Shown here piece after piece: positions 43,806 through 53,641 of a stretch of 64,000 bases of DNA. Numbering within the stretch: the first letter of the stretch is position 1; each line of letters starts with the position of its first letter. Origin of the DNA: Brachionus manjavacas (Eukaryota > Rotifera > Eurotatoria > Ploima > Brachionidae); NCBI GenBank assembly GCA_019054805.1, contig JAHQIY010000042.1, positions 62,001 through 126,000 on the forward strand, in the 5' to 3' direction. The translations under genes and the position numbers were made by a program. A model generated the notes under the pieces. The model made no database searches. It saw nothing but the letters and a program-made list of their open reading frames with translations, and was not told the origin of the DNA.

Positions 43806-45160
43806 TACGCCGCATTCTCCAAGCTATTCTCGCGAGTTAACGTCTCTTTCTCAGCTTGCTCTGCAACAAGCGCAATACCTTGTTTCTCTAGAATATTGCG
43901 GATGCTTTCCGCTTGAGAGCTCAAAATATTGTGAACAAGTAGCAATGGCATAGCTGCAATGAGACCGAGCACTGTGGTCACAAGTGCCATAGAAATACCG
44001 CCCGCCATTACCTTAGGATCGCCGTTACCAAACTGGGTGATCACTTGGAATGTTTCAATCATCCCGGTTACTGTACCCAACAGACCTAGCATTGGTGCAA
44101 GCGCGGCCAATAACTTAAGCATGGAAAGCCCTTTTTCTAGCCCTGCTTGCTCATCAACCACAGCTTCAAGAAGACGCAGTTCCAATGCTTCAACGGTTTG
44201 GTTCTTCTCTTTACTGTAAACAGCGAGAACGCGACCAAGTGGGTTATCCGTTGGTGTTTGTGGTGTTTTCAGTTGCTTGCGAATCTTTTGGCGTGCCAAT
44301 GAAAGGCTAACGCCTCGAACCAATGAAATAATCAGACCAATAACCAGCAGCCCGATAATCACTTTACCTACCACGCCGCCTGCTTGGAATCTGTCCATTA
44401 AGCTTGGCGTCAAGGCAAGTTGCTCAAGCATAATGCCACGCGAAGGATCGACAATAAGGTTAGTGCGTTCACCGGCTAATAAGCCCGTCAGAGACGATGT
44501 AGTTGGCCCGTTTTCTGGCTGTTTGATGTAAGCCGCAGCGTCTTGTTTAGCACCGTTCCAATTTAGGTAGCCTTGCTCGCCAACTAAACCGAAAGCGCCA
44601 AGACGTTGCGCTGTCACATCTTGAGTAAGACCTTCACCGTCGACAAATTTAATTTGGGTAGATTGCACCTGACCCGTCGCCTTAATTTGCTCAGATAACG
44701 CTGACCACAAACCTGTTAATTGAGGCATAGAAGGCAACTTGGTTGCAGCAACGATCTCTTTAATAGTATCAGAATGAGTTTGAGCACCCGCGCCTGTTAC
44801 TGAGTGAGAAAGCTCTGTTTCAAGTTCTTTTGCATGCTGGCGTACGACACCAAACACTTCACCTAGGCTACCTGTTTCAAGACGCAGTTTTTCTTCAAGT
44901 CGCGCTAGTGTGTCTTCGTTTTGGCTAAACTGAGCCGCCAGTTGATCGTTTTGTTGCTGTAACGTTTCTCTTTGTTGAATTAACTGCGCTTTTAGTGCCG
45001 CCAGTTCACGCTCGGTTTGCTTAAAGCCTGATTCACGTTGAACGTTATGCTGTTTTTGAACTTTTGCGTCCGCTTTGGCCGGAGAAGCTAAATCAGCCGC
45101 AACGCTATTAAACGAAAGAGCGGTAAATGCAATTAAAGAAGCAATCAGTGTACGTTTCAT
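43805..45160 (-). CDS. ttpC: TtpC, TonB2-system accessory ExbB-like protein
   Basis: 451 residues: signal peptide about 1-22, long coiled coil about 30-125, periplasmic domain about 130-250, then TolQ/ExbB-like membrane part with TM near 262-285 and KLLAALAPMLGLLGTVTGMI, GGISMALVTTVLGLIAAMPL. The long periplasmic extension distinguishes TtpC from ExbB and is required for Vibrio TonB2 function. One-base overlap with genes on each side. Confidence 0.92.
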   Translation of the reverse strand: MKRTLIASLIAFTALSFNSVAADLASPAKADAKVQKQHNVQRESGFKQTERELAALKAQLIQQRETLQQQNDQLAAQFSQNEDTLARLEEKLRLETGSLGEVFGVVRQHAKELETELSHSVTGAGAQTHSDTIKEIVAATKLPSMPQLTGLWSALSEQIKATGQVQSTQIKFVDGEGLTQDVTAQRLGAFGLVGEQGYLNWNGAKQDAAAYIKQPENGPTTSSLTGLLAGERTNLIVDPSRGIMLEQLALTPSLMDRFQAGGVVGKVIIGLLVIGLIISLVRGVSLSLARQKIRKQLKTPQTPTDNPLGRVLAVYSKEKNQTVEALELRLLEAVVDEQAGLEKGLSMLKLLAALAPMLGLLGTVTGMIETFQVITQFGNGDPKVMAGGISMALVTTVLGLIAAMPLLLVHNILSSQAESIRNILEKQGIALVAEQAEKETLTRENSLENAA

Positions 45161-45924
45161 TATTTTGCCTCCGCCACTTTAAGAGAAACAGGAAGAGTGA
45201 TTAGGCTTGGCGCGGTTTGTTTCGCGGCAATACTAAACGCTTTGTCTAACTCAGATTTAAGCGAAGCATCGACATTTAACCATTGATTAGATTTTTGATC
45301 CCAAGACCAAAACTTGCTGCCATTTAAGCTACGTGCAACTAACGAAATTCGGCCTAAGTAAAGCACATCCGCTTCTCTGCTTTCATCATTAACGCTGATT
45401 TGACCTTGATACAGACCAAGCTTGGTTCCGTAATCTAGCTCGATTTGATACGCCTCTAAGATACGACGATACTTTTCTGCATCGCTTACATCAGCTCTGG
45501 TCATCATTGATTCTAGCTTTGCGATTCGCTCTTGACGCTGCTCCAATTTGATTGGCACGTCTTGCGCTACGATCTGTTTTAAACCGTCGATCATTTGATA
45601 CATCAAAGGAACAATCCCTTGACGTGTAGACTTAATCTCTTCTATCTGGCTATCTAAACTTGCGACTTCTTGATCTTGGCTTGCAACCAAGGCTGTCAGG
45701 TGATCGCGATACACTTTTAGATTTTTCACTTCCTCTTCAAGCTGTTCAATTTCCGCTTTTAAAGTCAGTGTCTTTTCCGCACTTACGTCGATACGTTTTT
45801 GACTTGAGGCAGAGGCCGCATTGGTTTTGCTCTGGATAGATTGGGCAGAATCAAGGTTATTCGCCAAGGTATTCGATGTTGACGTAGCAAGGATGAGCGC
45901 CAAGCTAGTTTTAATTAAATTCAT
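45160..45924 (-). CDS. DUF3450 coiled-coil periplasmic protein
   Basis: 254 residues, signal peptide about 1-21 (TLA-N), coiled coil about 45-110 (TLTLKAEIEQLEEEVKNLKV, DQEVASLDSQIEEI) and a C-terminal globular part (GTKLGLYQGQISVNDESREA, DVLYLGRISLVARS). First gene of the TonB operon, as in V. cholerae and other vibrios. A Fur-like box lies 30-50 bases upstream. Confidence 0.9.
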   Translation of the reverse strand: MNLIKTSLALILATSTSNTLANNLDSAQSIQSKTNAASASSQKRIDVSAEKTLTLKAEIEQLEEEVKNLKVYRDHLTALVASQDQEVASLDSQIEEIKSTRQGIVPLMYQMIDGLKQIVAQDVPIKLEQRQERIAKLESMMTRADVSDAEKYRRILEAYQIELDYGTKLGLYQGQISVNDESREADVLYLGRISLVARSLNGSKFWSWDQKSNQWLNVDASLKSELDKAFSIAAKQTAPSLITLPVSLKVAEAK

Positions 45925-45954
45925 AACGTCTATTATTCACTGATGCGATATACG

Positions 45955-45973
45955 ATTGAGAAACACTCTCATT
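45955..45973 (-). promoter_or_regulatory. Fur-like box upstream of the TonB operon
   Basis: On the - strand AATGAGAGTGTTTCTCAAT: a 5-5-5 dyad (TGAGA..TCTCA) resembling the 19-bp Fur site (AATGANAATNATTNTCATT) with some mismatches. Confidence 0.6.
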
Positions 45974-46032
45974 TTCACTCGCGACATAGTACCGCGATTG
46001 GGTAAAATTGCAATTGTCCTTACACTTTATAC

Positions 46033-46064
46033 AAAAAAAGGGGAAAGGCTATGCCCTTCCCCTA
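46033..46064 (-). terminator. Rho-independent terminator of siderophore receptor
   Basis: On the - strand TAGGGGAAGGGC, loop, GCCTTTCCCCTTTTTTT: a GC-rich stem with one unpaired base, seven T's, 33 bases past the receptor stop. Confidence 0.85.
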
Positions 46065-46096
46065 TTAAAGCCGTGGATATTTATCAGTAAGGCTTG

Positions 46097-48187
46097 TTAG
46101 TATTTGATTTGTAAGGTCGCCATGTAGTTACGGCCTTCGCCGATTACCACATCTTCCGCATAGCTGTGCTTGGAAGAAGTTGAACCGCCACCTGCTAGGT
46201 ATTCAGTATCAAACACATTTGCAACCGTTAAGCGCGCAATCATATCTAGGTTTTCATCGTACTTGTGAGTGTATGCCACGCCCATGTCGACACGAGTGTA
46301 CCCGTCTTTCTTAAAGGTGTTTGATGCATCACCGTAGCGAGAACCTTCATAGATAACACCAACATTTAGGTCTACTTCATTGGTTGCAGCATAGTTTGAC
46401 CATACGCTCGCAGCAAACTCCGGTACATCAACAGGACGGTTACCTGCGTAGTTTTCATGGTTTTCAATTTTTGCATCTAGGTACATCGTTGAGCCCGTAA
46501 GAGATAATTTGTCTGTCACAAACCCTTGTGCTGTTAGCTCCATGCCACGGTGCACTTGTTTACCGTTTTGCGTCTTGGTCCAGTTTCCAGATGAAGTATC
46601 TTCAACATCCATACTGATATTATCTTTGGTAATATCAAACACGGCACCCGATACGAACAAACGACTGTCTAATAGCTCCCATTTAGTACCCAATTCATAG
46701 GATTTACCCAAAGCGGCATCAAGCAATGCCCCATCATTGGTGTATGTTCTGCTCCCGCTTGAAACTGTACCCTGCGGCTCAAAGCTTTCTGAGTATGAAG
46801 CATAGATACTACCGTTATCGGCTGGATGGAAAATAACGCCAAGCTTAGGCGATACATTTTCCTCAGCTACACCATTAGCTACTTTACGGTCAAAACGCGC
46901 TCCAGCAAGAACTTGCCATTGCTCAGATAGCGTGACTAGATCTTGTACGTAGAAGCCCCACGTGTCGTAACTAGAGTGACTGACCTTATCCTTTCCACTG
47001 TATGTTGGGACTGGTACAGATTGGCCTGGAGCAACACTTTGGCTGTTGAAGCCTTTTTGATTACGATCGTAGCTGTAACCTAGCCAGTTTGCACCTAGAA
47101 GAAGTTGGTGGCTCATGCCTGCCAGTTCAAGATTACCCGCCAGATCAAGGTAACCAGTTCTAAAACGCCATTTATCATGACGGTTGCTACCACCATGTTT
47201 GACGGTACCGTTAGAATCTAATGTAGAAAAGTCTGGGTAGCTTTCAATATCAGTACGTTCAAAGTCTTGGTAATTGAAGCCACTCTTTATCGCCCACGCA
47301 TCAGTTAGATTGGCATTCACATTGAAACCGATATTCTCGACGTCATTTTCAATTTTCGACCACTGCGCATCCCAGATGTGCTCTTCGCTACCGACACGCT
47401 GACCATCTAGTGTGTAAAGTGCTCCAGAGTCGACGCTACCATCGTCATTTGTCTTATCATAGTGGAACGAAACTGTGACATCTTCATTGATATCATAATC
47501 GACAAATAGGCCAGCGACGAGACGCTCTGTTTGAGGTTTCGAGCCGTCCCCGTAGGTTCTCCACGAGCTATAACTCTCTTTGGAAACAACTGTACGTGCT
47601 CTTAATGTTTGATCATCATTGAGCGAACCGCTTACATCGACCATCGTACGTGAACGGTCATTTGAGCCTACGTCTTGGCTAACATTTACTTTAGTGTCGT
47701 AAGTTGGTTTTTTTGAGACCATATTGATCAAGCCACCCGGTGCAGAAACACCATACAGTAGACCTGAAGGTCCTTTAACCACTTCTACGCGTTCTAGTAA
47801 TTCAACAGGTTGGCGATAATGGGACCAGTGTTGATGTCCGTCACGAAGAAATCCAGATGAACTTTGTACTTCGAAACCTCGTAGTGAGAAACGCTCGCGA
47901 TTTCGGCCTGTCCCACCAGCACTTACACTTGCATCATTTTTTAGTACTTCACCAAGAGTGCTAGCACGTTGCTCGTCAATAAGTTGCTCGTCAAGAATAG
48001 CAATCTGTCCTGGAGTCTCCAATTGTGAAGCTTCCATACGCATCGCTGTTGAGTTTGTGTCAGCTTTGTAGCCATAGTCACGGCCTTCAACAACCATGTG
48101 TTCGTCAGTTTCAACACTTTCAGCAACCACTGCTGGAGCAGCTAATACAGCACCGATGACGAGTGCTAACTGGCTCTTTGTGAACAT
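46097..48187 (-). CDS. TonB-dependent siderophore receptor
   Basis: 696 residues: signal peptide about 1-22 (VVA-E), TonB box-like EHMVVEG, plug domain about 55-160 (IAILDEQLIDEQRASTLGEV, ERVEVVKGPSGLLYGVSAPG) and a 22-strand barrel with the typical last strand YMATLQIKY. The barrel has ferrichrome/ferrioxamine-type receptor features (SPKLGVIFHPADNGSIYASY). It has its own promoter, Fur box and terminator. The adjacent TtpC/TonB operon is the likely energiser; siderophore specificity cannot be read from sequence. Confidence 0.94.
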   Translation of the reverse strand: MFTKSQLALVIGAVLAAPAVVAESVETDEHMVVEGRDYGYKADTNSTAMRMEASQLETPGQIAILDEQLIDEQRASTLGEVLKNDASVSAGGTGRNRERFSLRGFEVQSSSGFLRDGHQHWSHYRQPVELLERVEVVKGPSGLLYGVSAPGGLINMVSKKPTYDTKVNVSQDVGSNDRSRTMVDVSGSLNDDQTLRARTVVSKESYSSWRTYGDGSKPQTERLVAGLFVDYDINEDVTVSFHYDKTNDDGSVDSGALYTLDGQRVGSEEHIWDAQWSKIENDVENIGFNVNANLTDAWAIKSGFNYQDFERTDIESYPDFSTLDSNGTVKHGGSNRHDKWRFRTGYLDLAGNLELAGMSHQLLLGANWLGYSYDRNQKGFNSQSVAPGQSVPVPTYSGKDKVSHSSYDTWGFYVQDLVTLSEQWQVLAGARFDRKVANGVAEENVSPKLGVIFHPADNGSIYASYSESFEPQGTVSSGSRTYTNDGALLDAALGKSYELGTKWELLDSRLFVSGAVFDITKDNISMDVEDTSSGNWTKTQNGKQVHRGMELTAQGFVTDKLSLTGSTMYLDAKIENHENYAGNRPVDVPEFAASVWSNYAATNEVDLNVGVIYEGSRYGDASNTFKKDGYTRVDMGVAYTHKYDENLDMIARLTVANVFDTEYLAGGGSTSSKHSYAEDVVIGEGRNYMATLQIKY

Positions 48188-48256
48188 ATTTTTCTCCGAA
48201 TATTTCGTGCAGAGCTCACTCGCTCTGTTGAGTTATTTATAACGAAGCGAAATATA

Positions 48257-48275
48257 AGTGATAACCAATATCATT
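48257..48275 (-). promoter_or_regulatory. Fur-like box upstream of siderophore receptor
   Basis: On the - strand AATGATATTGGTTATCACT matches the 19-bp Fur site at about 16 of 18 specified positions. It is about 70 bases from the receptor start. Confidence 0.8.
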
Positions 48276-48331
48276 TGCATTAAATTTACAATCTTTGCAT
48301 TCGTAAACAAATGTTGTCGTTCTGAATCAAT

Positions 48332-48364
48332 AAAAAAAGCGAACATCTAAGATGCTCGCTTTTA
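48332..48364 (-). terminator. Rho-independent terminator of CpxA-like operon
   Basis: On the - strand AAAAGCGAGCATC-TTA-GATGTTCGCTTTTTTT: stem with one internal mismatch, seven T's. Confidence 0.85.
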
Positions 48365-48381
48365 GCTCTACTCATTTACCA

Positions 48382-49758
48382 CTAGAGAGGTAACGTCAAT
48401 TGAACCCTTAATCCACTTTCTTTACGGTTAGAGGCCTTAACTTCACCACCAAGCAGCTTCATTGCTTCTTTGACGATAGCGAGCCCCAGTCCATAACCAC
48501 CACTCTGCTTATCCCGTGCCGAATCCAGTCGGGTGAAAGGTCTGAAAATCTCTTCCAATTGAGCTTGTGCTATCCCGGGGCCACTATCCGCCACTTCGAT
48601 GCAGACTGATTTATAAGGCTGCTCATCGAGTTCATAGATAGAGACTTCGATATGTGCATCCTCTCCTGCATATTTCATCGAGTTAGAAAGCAAATTGGTT
48701 ATGCAGCGCACCACTAAACGTTCATCTGTCATAACCACAGGTATCGTTGAACCTGTAGAGATGGAGAGTGACTGCCCTACCTTTAGTTGTAGTCGACTTT
48801 GCTCAACCTGCGTCGAGATAAGACTTTCTAAGCATACCGGGGTCGAGTCAGCCTCATAGCGTGAGTTTTCTAAACGGCTAAATTCAAGAATCTCACCAAC
48901 CAAAGAGTCCATTTCATCGACTTCTTTTTCTAACCGTTCGACCAATGGCAACTCTGAGTCAGCAGCTTTGGTACGTAGCAAATGGAGTGCTAAATTTTGC
49001 CTTGCTAGCGGGGTTCTTAGCTCATGAGAGACATCGCGAATCAAGCGACGCTGCCTTTCCGCTAAAGAGTGGATCTCTTTGGTCATGTTATCGAAGTCAT
49101 GCGCCAGATCGTTAAATTCTCTCGTGTTAGACCTAAGCTCTTTAACAACCTTAACCTTAAAGTCTCCTGACGCCAGTCGACGGCTAGCTTCTCGCAGACG
49201 GTCGAGTGGCATCTGTAACTTTCTCGCGAAGATTAATGAGAACAACAGCAGAATAGCGATAACAATAATGAACTTGCTCACAGAAAAAAAGATGATGAAG
49301 CGATGAGCCGGATGAAGCTGACTCGGCAGCTGGACAACCAAGGTGTTCCCTTTATCCAATCGCACGCCGATAAGTGGCTTATTGACTCTGTCGTCCAATA
49401 GTTCATCAATCTCTCTGAGAAATCTCAATTTAAATTCAAAGTGAGGATGCATCTGACGATGAGACAGCGGCTTGTTCTCTGGATTTAGGACGAATAGGTA
49501 GTACGGCTGAGCATTCGCCCAGTCCGCTAGCTCATCCATATCGCCATCTTCAATTAACACATTGGCTTGATGTGCCAAACTCTGAATATCTTGCTTCACT
49601 TCGAGCGGTACTTTCAGCATAGTTTTGATTAGCGCTTGTTCAGCGACCGCTTGCAAAATCACTATCGAGATAATAACCGTCGACATGTAGCTGAACAGCT
49701 GGAACGCGAGCGAATCTTTACGTTTTGAGAGACTTTTCACTCTCCATGACCAAACCAT
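48382..49758 (-). CDS. CpxA-like sensor histidine kinase
   Basis: 458 residues: TM1 about 17-39, periplasmic region about 45-154, TM2 about 155-177, HAMP about 178-232, HisKA with RDVSHELRTPLARQ (His245), HATPase with SNSMKYAGEDA, DSGPGIA and GGYGLGLAI. It is three bases past the response regulator stop, so they form one operon. The periplasmic domain is divergent from E. coli CpxA. Next to an iron receptor; envelope or metal stress sensing is possible. Confidence 0.92.
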   Translation of the reverse strand: MVWSWRVKSLSKRKDSLAFQLFSYMSTVIISIVILQAVAEQALIKTMLKVPLEVKQDIQSLAHQANVLIEDGDMDELADWANAQPYYLFVLNPENKPLSHRQMHPHFEFKLRFLREIDELLDDRVNKPLIGVRLDKGNTLVVQLPSQLHPAHRFIIFFSVSKFIIVIAILLLFSLIFARKLQMPLDRLREASRRLASGDFKVKVVKELRSNTREFNDLAHDFDNMTKEIHSLAERQRRLIRDVSHELRTPLARQNLALHLLRTKAADSELPLVERLEKEVDEMDSLVGEILEFSRLENSRYEADSTPVCLESLISTQVEQSRLQLKVGQSLSISTGSTIPVVMTDERLVVRCITNLLSNSMKYAGEDAHIEVSIYELDEQPYKSVCIEVADSGPGIAQAQLEEIFRPFTRLDSARDKQSGGYGLGLAIVKEAMKLLGGEVKASNRKESGLRVQLTLPL

Positions 49759-49761
49759 AAG

Positions 49762-50424
49762 CTACCTAACACTATCGACAAAACTGTAGCCTTTGCCCCT
49801 AATGGTTTTGATATGTTGCTTCGACAGACCCGCCTCGACAAACTTGCGCCTTAAATTACTAATGTGCATATCAAGGTTGCGATCAAACGGGCTTAGCTCC
49901 TTTTTGAGCACTTCAATTTGCAACTCGGCTTTTGAGACCACAATACTTTCACGGCTGATCAGATAATTGAGTAGATCGGCCTCAGTGCTAGTCAGTGGTA
50001 AGTTAGATACTTGACTCGCCGCTCCTGTAAGATCGAAGCACTGACTTTGCCGCTGCTTTTCTAAACCCACGCGACGAAAAATCGCCTTAATGCGAGTCAA
50101 TAATTCAGGGACTTTGAAGGGTTTACCTATGTATTGATCCGCACCCGACTGATACCCATCTAACATAGACTCTTCATCATTTAGTGCGGTAAGCATAAGA
50201 ATTGGCGTTGCAAAGCGTTGGCAAATTTTGCGTGCCACCTGCATACCATTAAGTTTGGGCAACATGACATCAAGCAATACCAAGTCGACCGGTTTTTTCT
50301 CGATGTGTTTAAGTGCCGTTTCCCCACAGTGGACACACTCTACGCTATACCCTTCCGTGATAAGCACATCAGCAAGCAATCCACACAACTCGATATCATC
50401 ATCGACTACTAAAATTCGCGACAT
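49762..50424 (-). CDS. CpxR-like OmpR-family response regulator
   Basis: 220 residues starting at the ATG at 50424 (MSRILVVDDDIELCGLLADV, a receiver beginning); upstream in-frame codons are less likely coding. Phospho-acceptor Asp52 (LVLLDVMLPKLNG) and a winged-helix C-domain ending HISNLRRKFVEAGLS..IKTIRGKGYSF. Partner of the kinase at 48382-49758. Confidence 0.93.
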   Translation of the reverse strand: MSRILVVDDDIELCGLLADVLITEGYSVECVHCGETALKHIEKKPVDLVLLDVMLPKLNGMQVARKICQRFATPILMLTALNDEESMLDGYQSGADQYIGKPFKVPELLTRIKAIFRRVGLEKQRQSQCFDLTGAASQVSNLPLTSTEADLLNYLISRESIVVSKAELQIEVLKKELSPFDRNLDMHISNLRRKFVEAGLSKQHIKTIRGKGYSFVDSVR

Positions 50425-50565
50425 GAGAACAACAGTACAATTGAAAAGGGTTCGCATTCTAATCTGAACCCTAAAACAACACAATCTTCCACTGCGAGAT
50501 AATGTACTAATACATTTTTATACCAACTGACATAAACAGATGTTCAGGTATTATTTCTGACGGGA

Positions 50566-51342
50566 TTATTTACGTTTTGAAACGCCCAATCGCCAAACCG
50601 CTCCAGTAAGACTTTTAAGTTTAACCTTAGTCGCGCGCCAGTGAGTCGAAGGCGTGCGAGGCGCTGTATCGACCAAATGCTGGTACACCTGTTCATTCAA
50701 CTCTACTTGTCCACCGTGTGCCACCAGCAACACTTTTGGGTTTAGATTGTAAACGCGCTTTAGCGACGCTTTGTATTTGTTTGGATGGAAAATCGGAAAG
50801 GGTGAAATCAGTCTTTGCTTCACTTCAACCATAAGATCAGCGACGTACAGAATGTCGCGCTCAACATTATGCAGTGAGAGATCTCTATCCGTATGCCCCG
50901 GAGTCTCTAGTACTTTCCAATCTTCAAAGTTGGGAATCACCTCCCCGTCGGAAAGCTCTACATCTGCATTGAGTTTTCTTGAGTACCATAGATTACGTTT
51001 TGGCTTACGTTTTCTGTTGGCTACCCATCGAGCCAGCGCAATATCCGTCAGATGCATTAAGAAGCCATCGATACCGGAATACCAATCTTTGTCCCTTTTT
51101 GCCGAGACGATATTACAACCGGTTATTTCACGTAACTTATGTGCCGCACCTGCGTGGTCGGGATGCATGTGGGTCACCACAACCGTTGTCAGATCAGTGA
51201 AAGGTCTTTGAAGTTCATGGGTAATGAATTTTTTGATGTAGGAGATATCCGCTCTAGACGCTCCGTCGAGCAGCATTAACTTATCTGTATATTCAGCAAG
51301 GTAGATCTTTTGAATATACCCGTCTAGAGCATGAATTTTCAT
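50566..51342 (-). CDS. MBL-fold metallohydrolase
   Basis: 258 residues with the zinc-binding motif THMHPDHAG (His58-x-His60-x-Asp62-His63), further metal ligands in ETPGHTDRD and YVADLMVE, and a C-terminal His in LLVAHGG. Cytoplasmic, no signal. The fold is that of glyoxalase II/beta-lactamase-type hydrolases; the substrate is not predictable. Monocistronic. Confidence 0.88.
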   Translation of the reverse strand: MKIHALDGYIQKIYLAEYTDKLMLLDGASRADISYIKKFITHELQRPFTDLTTVVVTHMHPDHAGAAHKLREITGCNIVSAKRDKDWYSGIDGFLMHLTDIALARWVANRKRKPKRNLWYSRKLNADVELSDGEVIPNFEDWKVLETPGHTDRDLSLHNVERDILYVADLMVEVKQRLISPFPIFHPNKYKASLKRVYNLNPKVLLVAHGGQVELNEQVYQHLVDTAPRTPSTHWRATKVKLKSLTGAVWRLGVSKRK

Positions 51343-51476
51343 GACGCGAACCGGTTTAACAAATCATTTACATTTCAATGTAACAAGCTTGGTGGCAATT
51401 GACAGAGTAAACACTCTATTTTGTGAGCTTTGAAGACTTCTGTAGCGCGAGCATTGAACTTATCTAGTTCAATCGG

Positions 51477-51506
51477 ATAAAAACGGGTGGCTTTAATACC
51501 ACCCGC
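51477..51506 (-). terminator. Rho-independent terminator of LDH-family gene
   Basis: On the - strand GCGGGTGG, loop, CCACCCGTTTTT: 7-bp GC stem with five T's, 27 bases past the stop. Confidence 0.8.
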
Positions 51507-51532
51507 ATTAGGTTGTTTATAGCACCAACCAC

Positions 51533-52495
51533 CTAATCTTTGTGCATAGCAAGACCCGTTTTATCCGACACTTGCTTCACGACTTTATTCACTTCAATCG
51601 CTATATTTGATAACTCTTCCATCTCTTGCTGGGTAAATGGATGGATAAGAATTGACTCCGCGCCGTTTTTTCCAACCACGGTAGGAACGCTTAGCACAAC
51701 ATCATTCAATCCATACTCTCCATCAAGCAAAGTAGCAACAGGCAGCACCGAGCGCTCATCAATCATAATCGATTGGATGATACGGAAAACACTGGCGGCA
51801 ATACCGTGAGTGGTATTTTGCTTACGTTTAAAGATCTCGTAGCCCGCTTGTTTTACCGACTCAAGTAGCTCATCGGCACAAATTCGCTCAATATGGTGAG
51901 TATCACAATAGAAATCGGCCGGCTGCCCAGCAATGGAGATGAGACTCTTAGGGGTAAAGCAATGACTCCCATGCTCCCCTAACACATAACCAAACACGTT
52001 TTTAGGATCCAGATTGACACGGCTAGCGACAATACTCATGAGGCGCGCCGTGTCAATTACACAACCACTACTGATGACTTTCGAGCGCGGAAAACTGGTA
52101 TTGGTGGCAATAAAGTGGGCGACTAAGTCACAAGGGTTACTGACAACAATCAATGTGGCGTTAGGTGCGACTCGTTCAACTTGTTTTGCAATATCAACAC
52201 CGATGCGGCTATTGATTTCAGCCAGATCGATACGAGTTTGACCTTGCTTGATTTGAGCACCCGCGGTAATAACCACGATGTCGGCACCAATCAGCGTTAA
52301 GTAATCATCAGTAGGTACTAGATGGGTATTTTTTGAAAACGTCAGTGCTGAGGTGTGCCTAAAGTCAAACACCTCTCCTTCTGCTCGTTGCAAGTCTTTA
52401 TCAAGCAGCACCAATTCACTAATGCTACCCAGTGTCAGGAGGTAGTTACACACCCCAACCCCGACTGAACCTGCTCCAATTACACCGATTTTCAT
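51533..52495 (-). CDS. Lactate/malate-dehydrogenase-family 2-hydroxyacid dehydrogenase
   Basis: 320 residues. Rossmann GIGxxGxxG-type NAD site (IGAGSVGVGV), Arg in GQTRIDLAEIN (the Arg109 position), Asp/Arg in SSGCVIDTARL and His in GEHGSH (the 168/171/195 positions). The substrate-specificity residue (Gln102 in lactate, Arg102 in malate dehydrogenase) is Ile here, in TAGAQIKQGQTR. So the natural substrate may be a larger, apolar 2-oxoacid, as in hydroxyisocaproate dehydrogenases. Monocistronic. Confidence 0.88.
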   Translation of the reverse strand: MKIGVIGAGSVGVGVCNYLLTLGSISELVLLDKDLQRAEGEVFDFRHTSALTFSKNTHLVPTDDYLTLIGADIVVITAGAQIKQGQTRIDLAEINSRIGVDIAKQVERVAPNATLIVVSNPCDLVAHFIATNTSFPRSKVISSGCVIDTARLMSIVASRVNLDPKNVFGYVLGEHGSHCFTPKSLISIAGQPADFYCDTHHIERICADELLESVKQAGYEIFKRKQNTTHGIAASVFRIIQSIMIDERSVLPVATLLDGEYGLNDVVLSVPTVVGKNGAESILIHPFTQQEMEELSNIAIEVNKVVKQVSDKTGLAMHKD

Positions 52496-52618
52496 TTAAC
52501 TTTCCCTGTATTCGTTACCTCTTAACTGTGGATTGTACTAACAATTACATCAATTATTCCAATTTAATTTTATGCTAAAAATAAATAACAGAATTTACGA
52601 CTACAGATTAGTCAATGA

Positions 52619-53491
52619 TCAGTTTCTTCCTTTAAACAGTCGCCCATCGGTTCGGTAGAAGATCAGAGCAAGCAGAATTAAGCTGCATCCTATTAGCTTG
52701 TTACGTGATAGCTGTTCTCCATACCAGAGAATACTCAGGATAACCGTCCAGATTGGCTCCAAAAGCATGATGAGCGCAGCATTGGCAGGGTTACATCCCT
52801 TCTGCCCTAGTGTTTGCATCACGTATCTAAGACTGGTGGCAAGCAATGCGCTGAGAGCAAACCAACCCCAAATAGACGCTTCAACACTTTCAGGTATCGT
52901 TTCAAATAGTGACGAGGCAATCAGTGCCAGAACTCCGGTTACAAACAGTTGAATGCAAGTCAGCATCAAAACAGGCATTTTCTGCGCGAGCTTGCTGTTC
53001 ACATTGAAGTGAAGCGCAAGAAGACAGGCATTGGCAAGAAACCACAACTGCCCTGCTGAGCTTTTCCACCCATCCGTTAATGACAGCATTGCTAAGCCAG
53101 CGATTGCAATCGGCATCGACACCCAAAAAGCTCTTTTCGGTCTTTCTTTATAAAGTACCCAGGCAATAATTGGCACAATGATCATCGATAGGCTGACAAT
53201 AAACGCCCCTTCACCGAGCGTCTCACTGATTGAGATTGCATAAACCCAAGTCAGTAGCGCTAACGCCAGAATGCTACCTCCTCCTGTGGCTTGAAGTAAC
53301 AATTGGCTTGTTAAGTCCCTAAAGCGCTTATAGCACAGTGGTAACAAGCAAATAGAAGCCACTACAAAGCGCAACCCAACAAAACCAAACGGGGGAAGAC
53401 CTTGTATTGCTTCTTTGGAGAAGATCCAGCCTAAACCAGCCAGTGCAGTGGTGAAGAACAGAATCCAGGCAGCTTTACTTTCAGCGTTCAA
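52619..53491 (-). CDS. EamA-family (DMT) transporter
   Basis: 290 residues with ten predicted transmembrane helices in two EamA repeats (AAWILFFTTALAGLGWIFSKEA, GFVGLRFVVASICLL; NPANAALIMLLEPIWTVIL). Inner-membrane metabolite exporter of unknown substrate (amino acids or related). Monocistronic. Confidence 0.9.
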   Translation of the reverse strand: MNAESKAAWILFFTTALAGLGWIFSKEAIQGLPPFGFVGLRFVVASICLLPLCYKRFRDLTSQLLLQATGGGSILALALLTWVYAISISETLGEGAFIVSLSMIIVPIIAWVLYKERPKRAFWVSMPIAIAGLAMLSLTDGWKSSAGQLWFLANACLLALHFNVNSKLAQKMPVLMLTCIQLFVTGVLALIASSLFETIPESVEASIWGWFALSALLATSLRYVMQTLGQKGCNPANAALIMLLEPIWTVILSILWYGEQLSRNKLIGCSLILLALIFYRTDGRLFKGRN

Positions 53492-53641
53492 TTTACATCT
53501 CTCTAAGGTCTAACGACCTATCTATTTTATTATTAATATCCGACTGATAGTGTCAGATTTAGGCTGCAATGGCTATGAATTATCTATCCAAAATTTCAGC
53601 GAAGGAGTAATCTGTTCTCTTTCCATCATTGAGAAGAAAAC

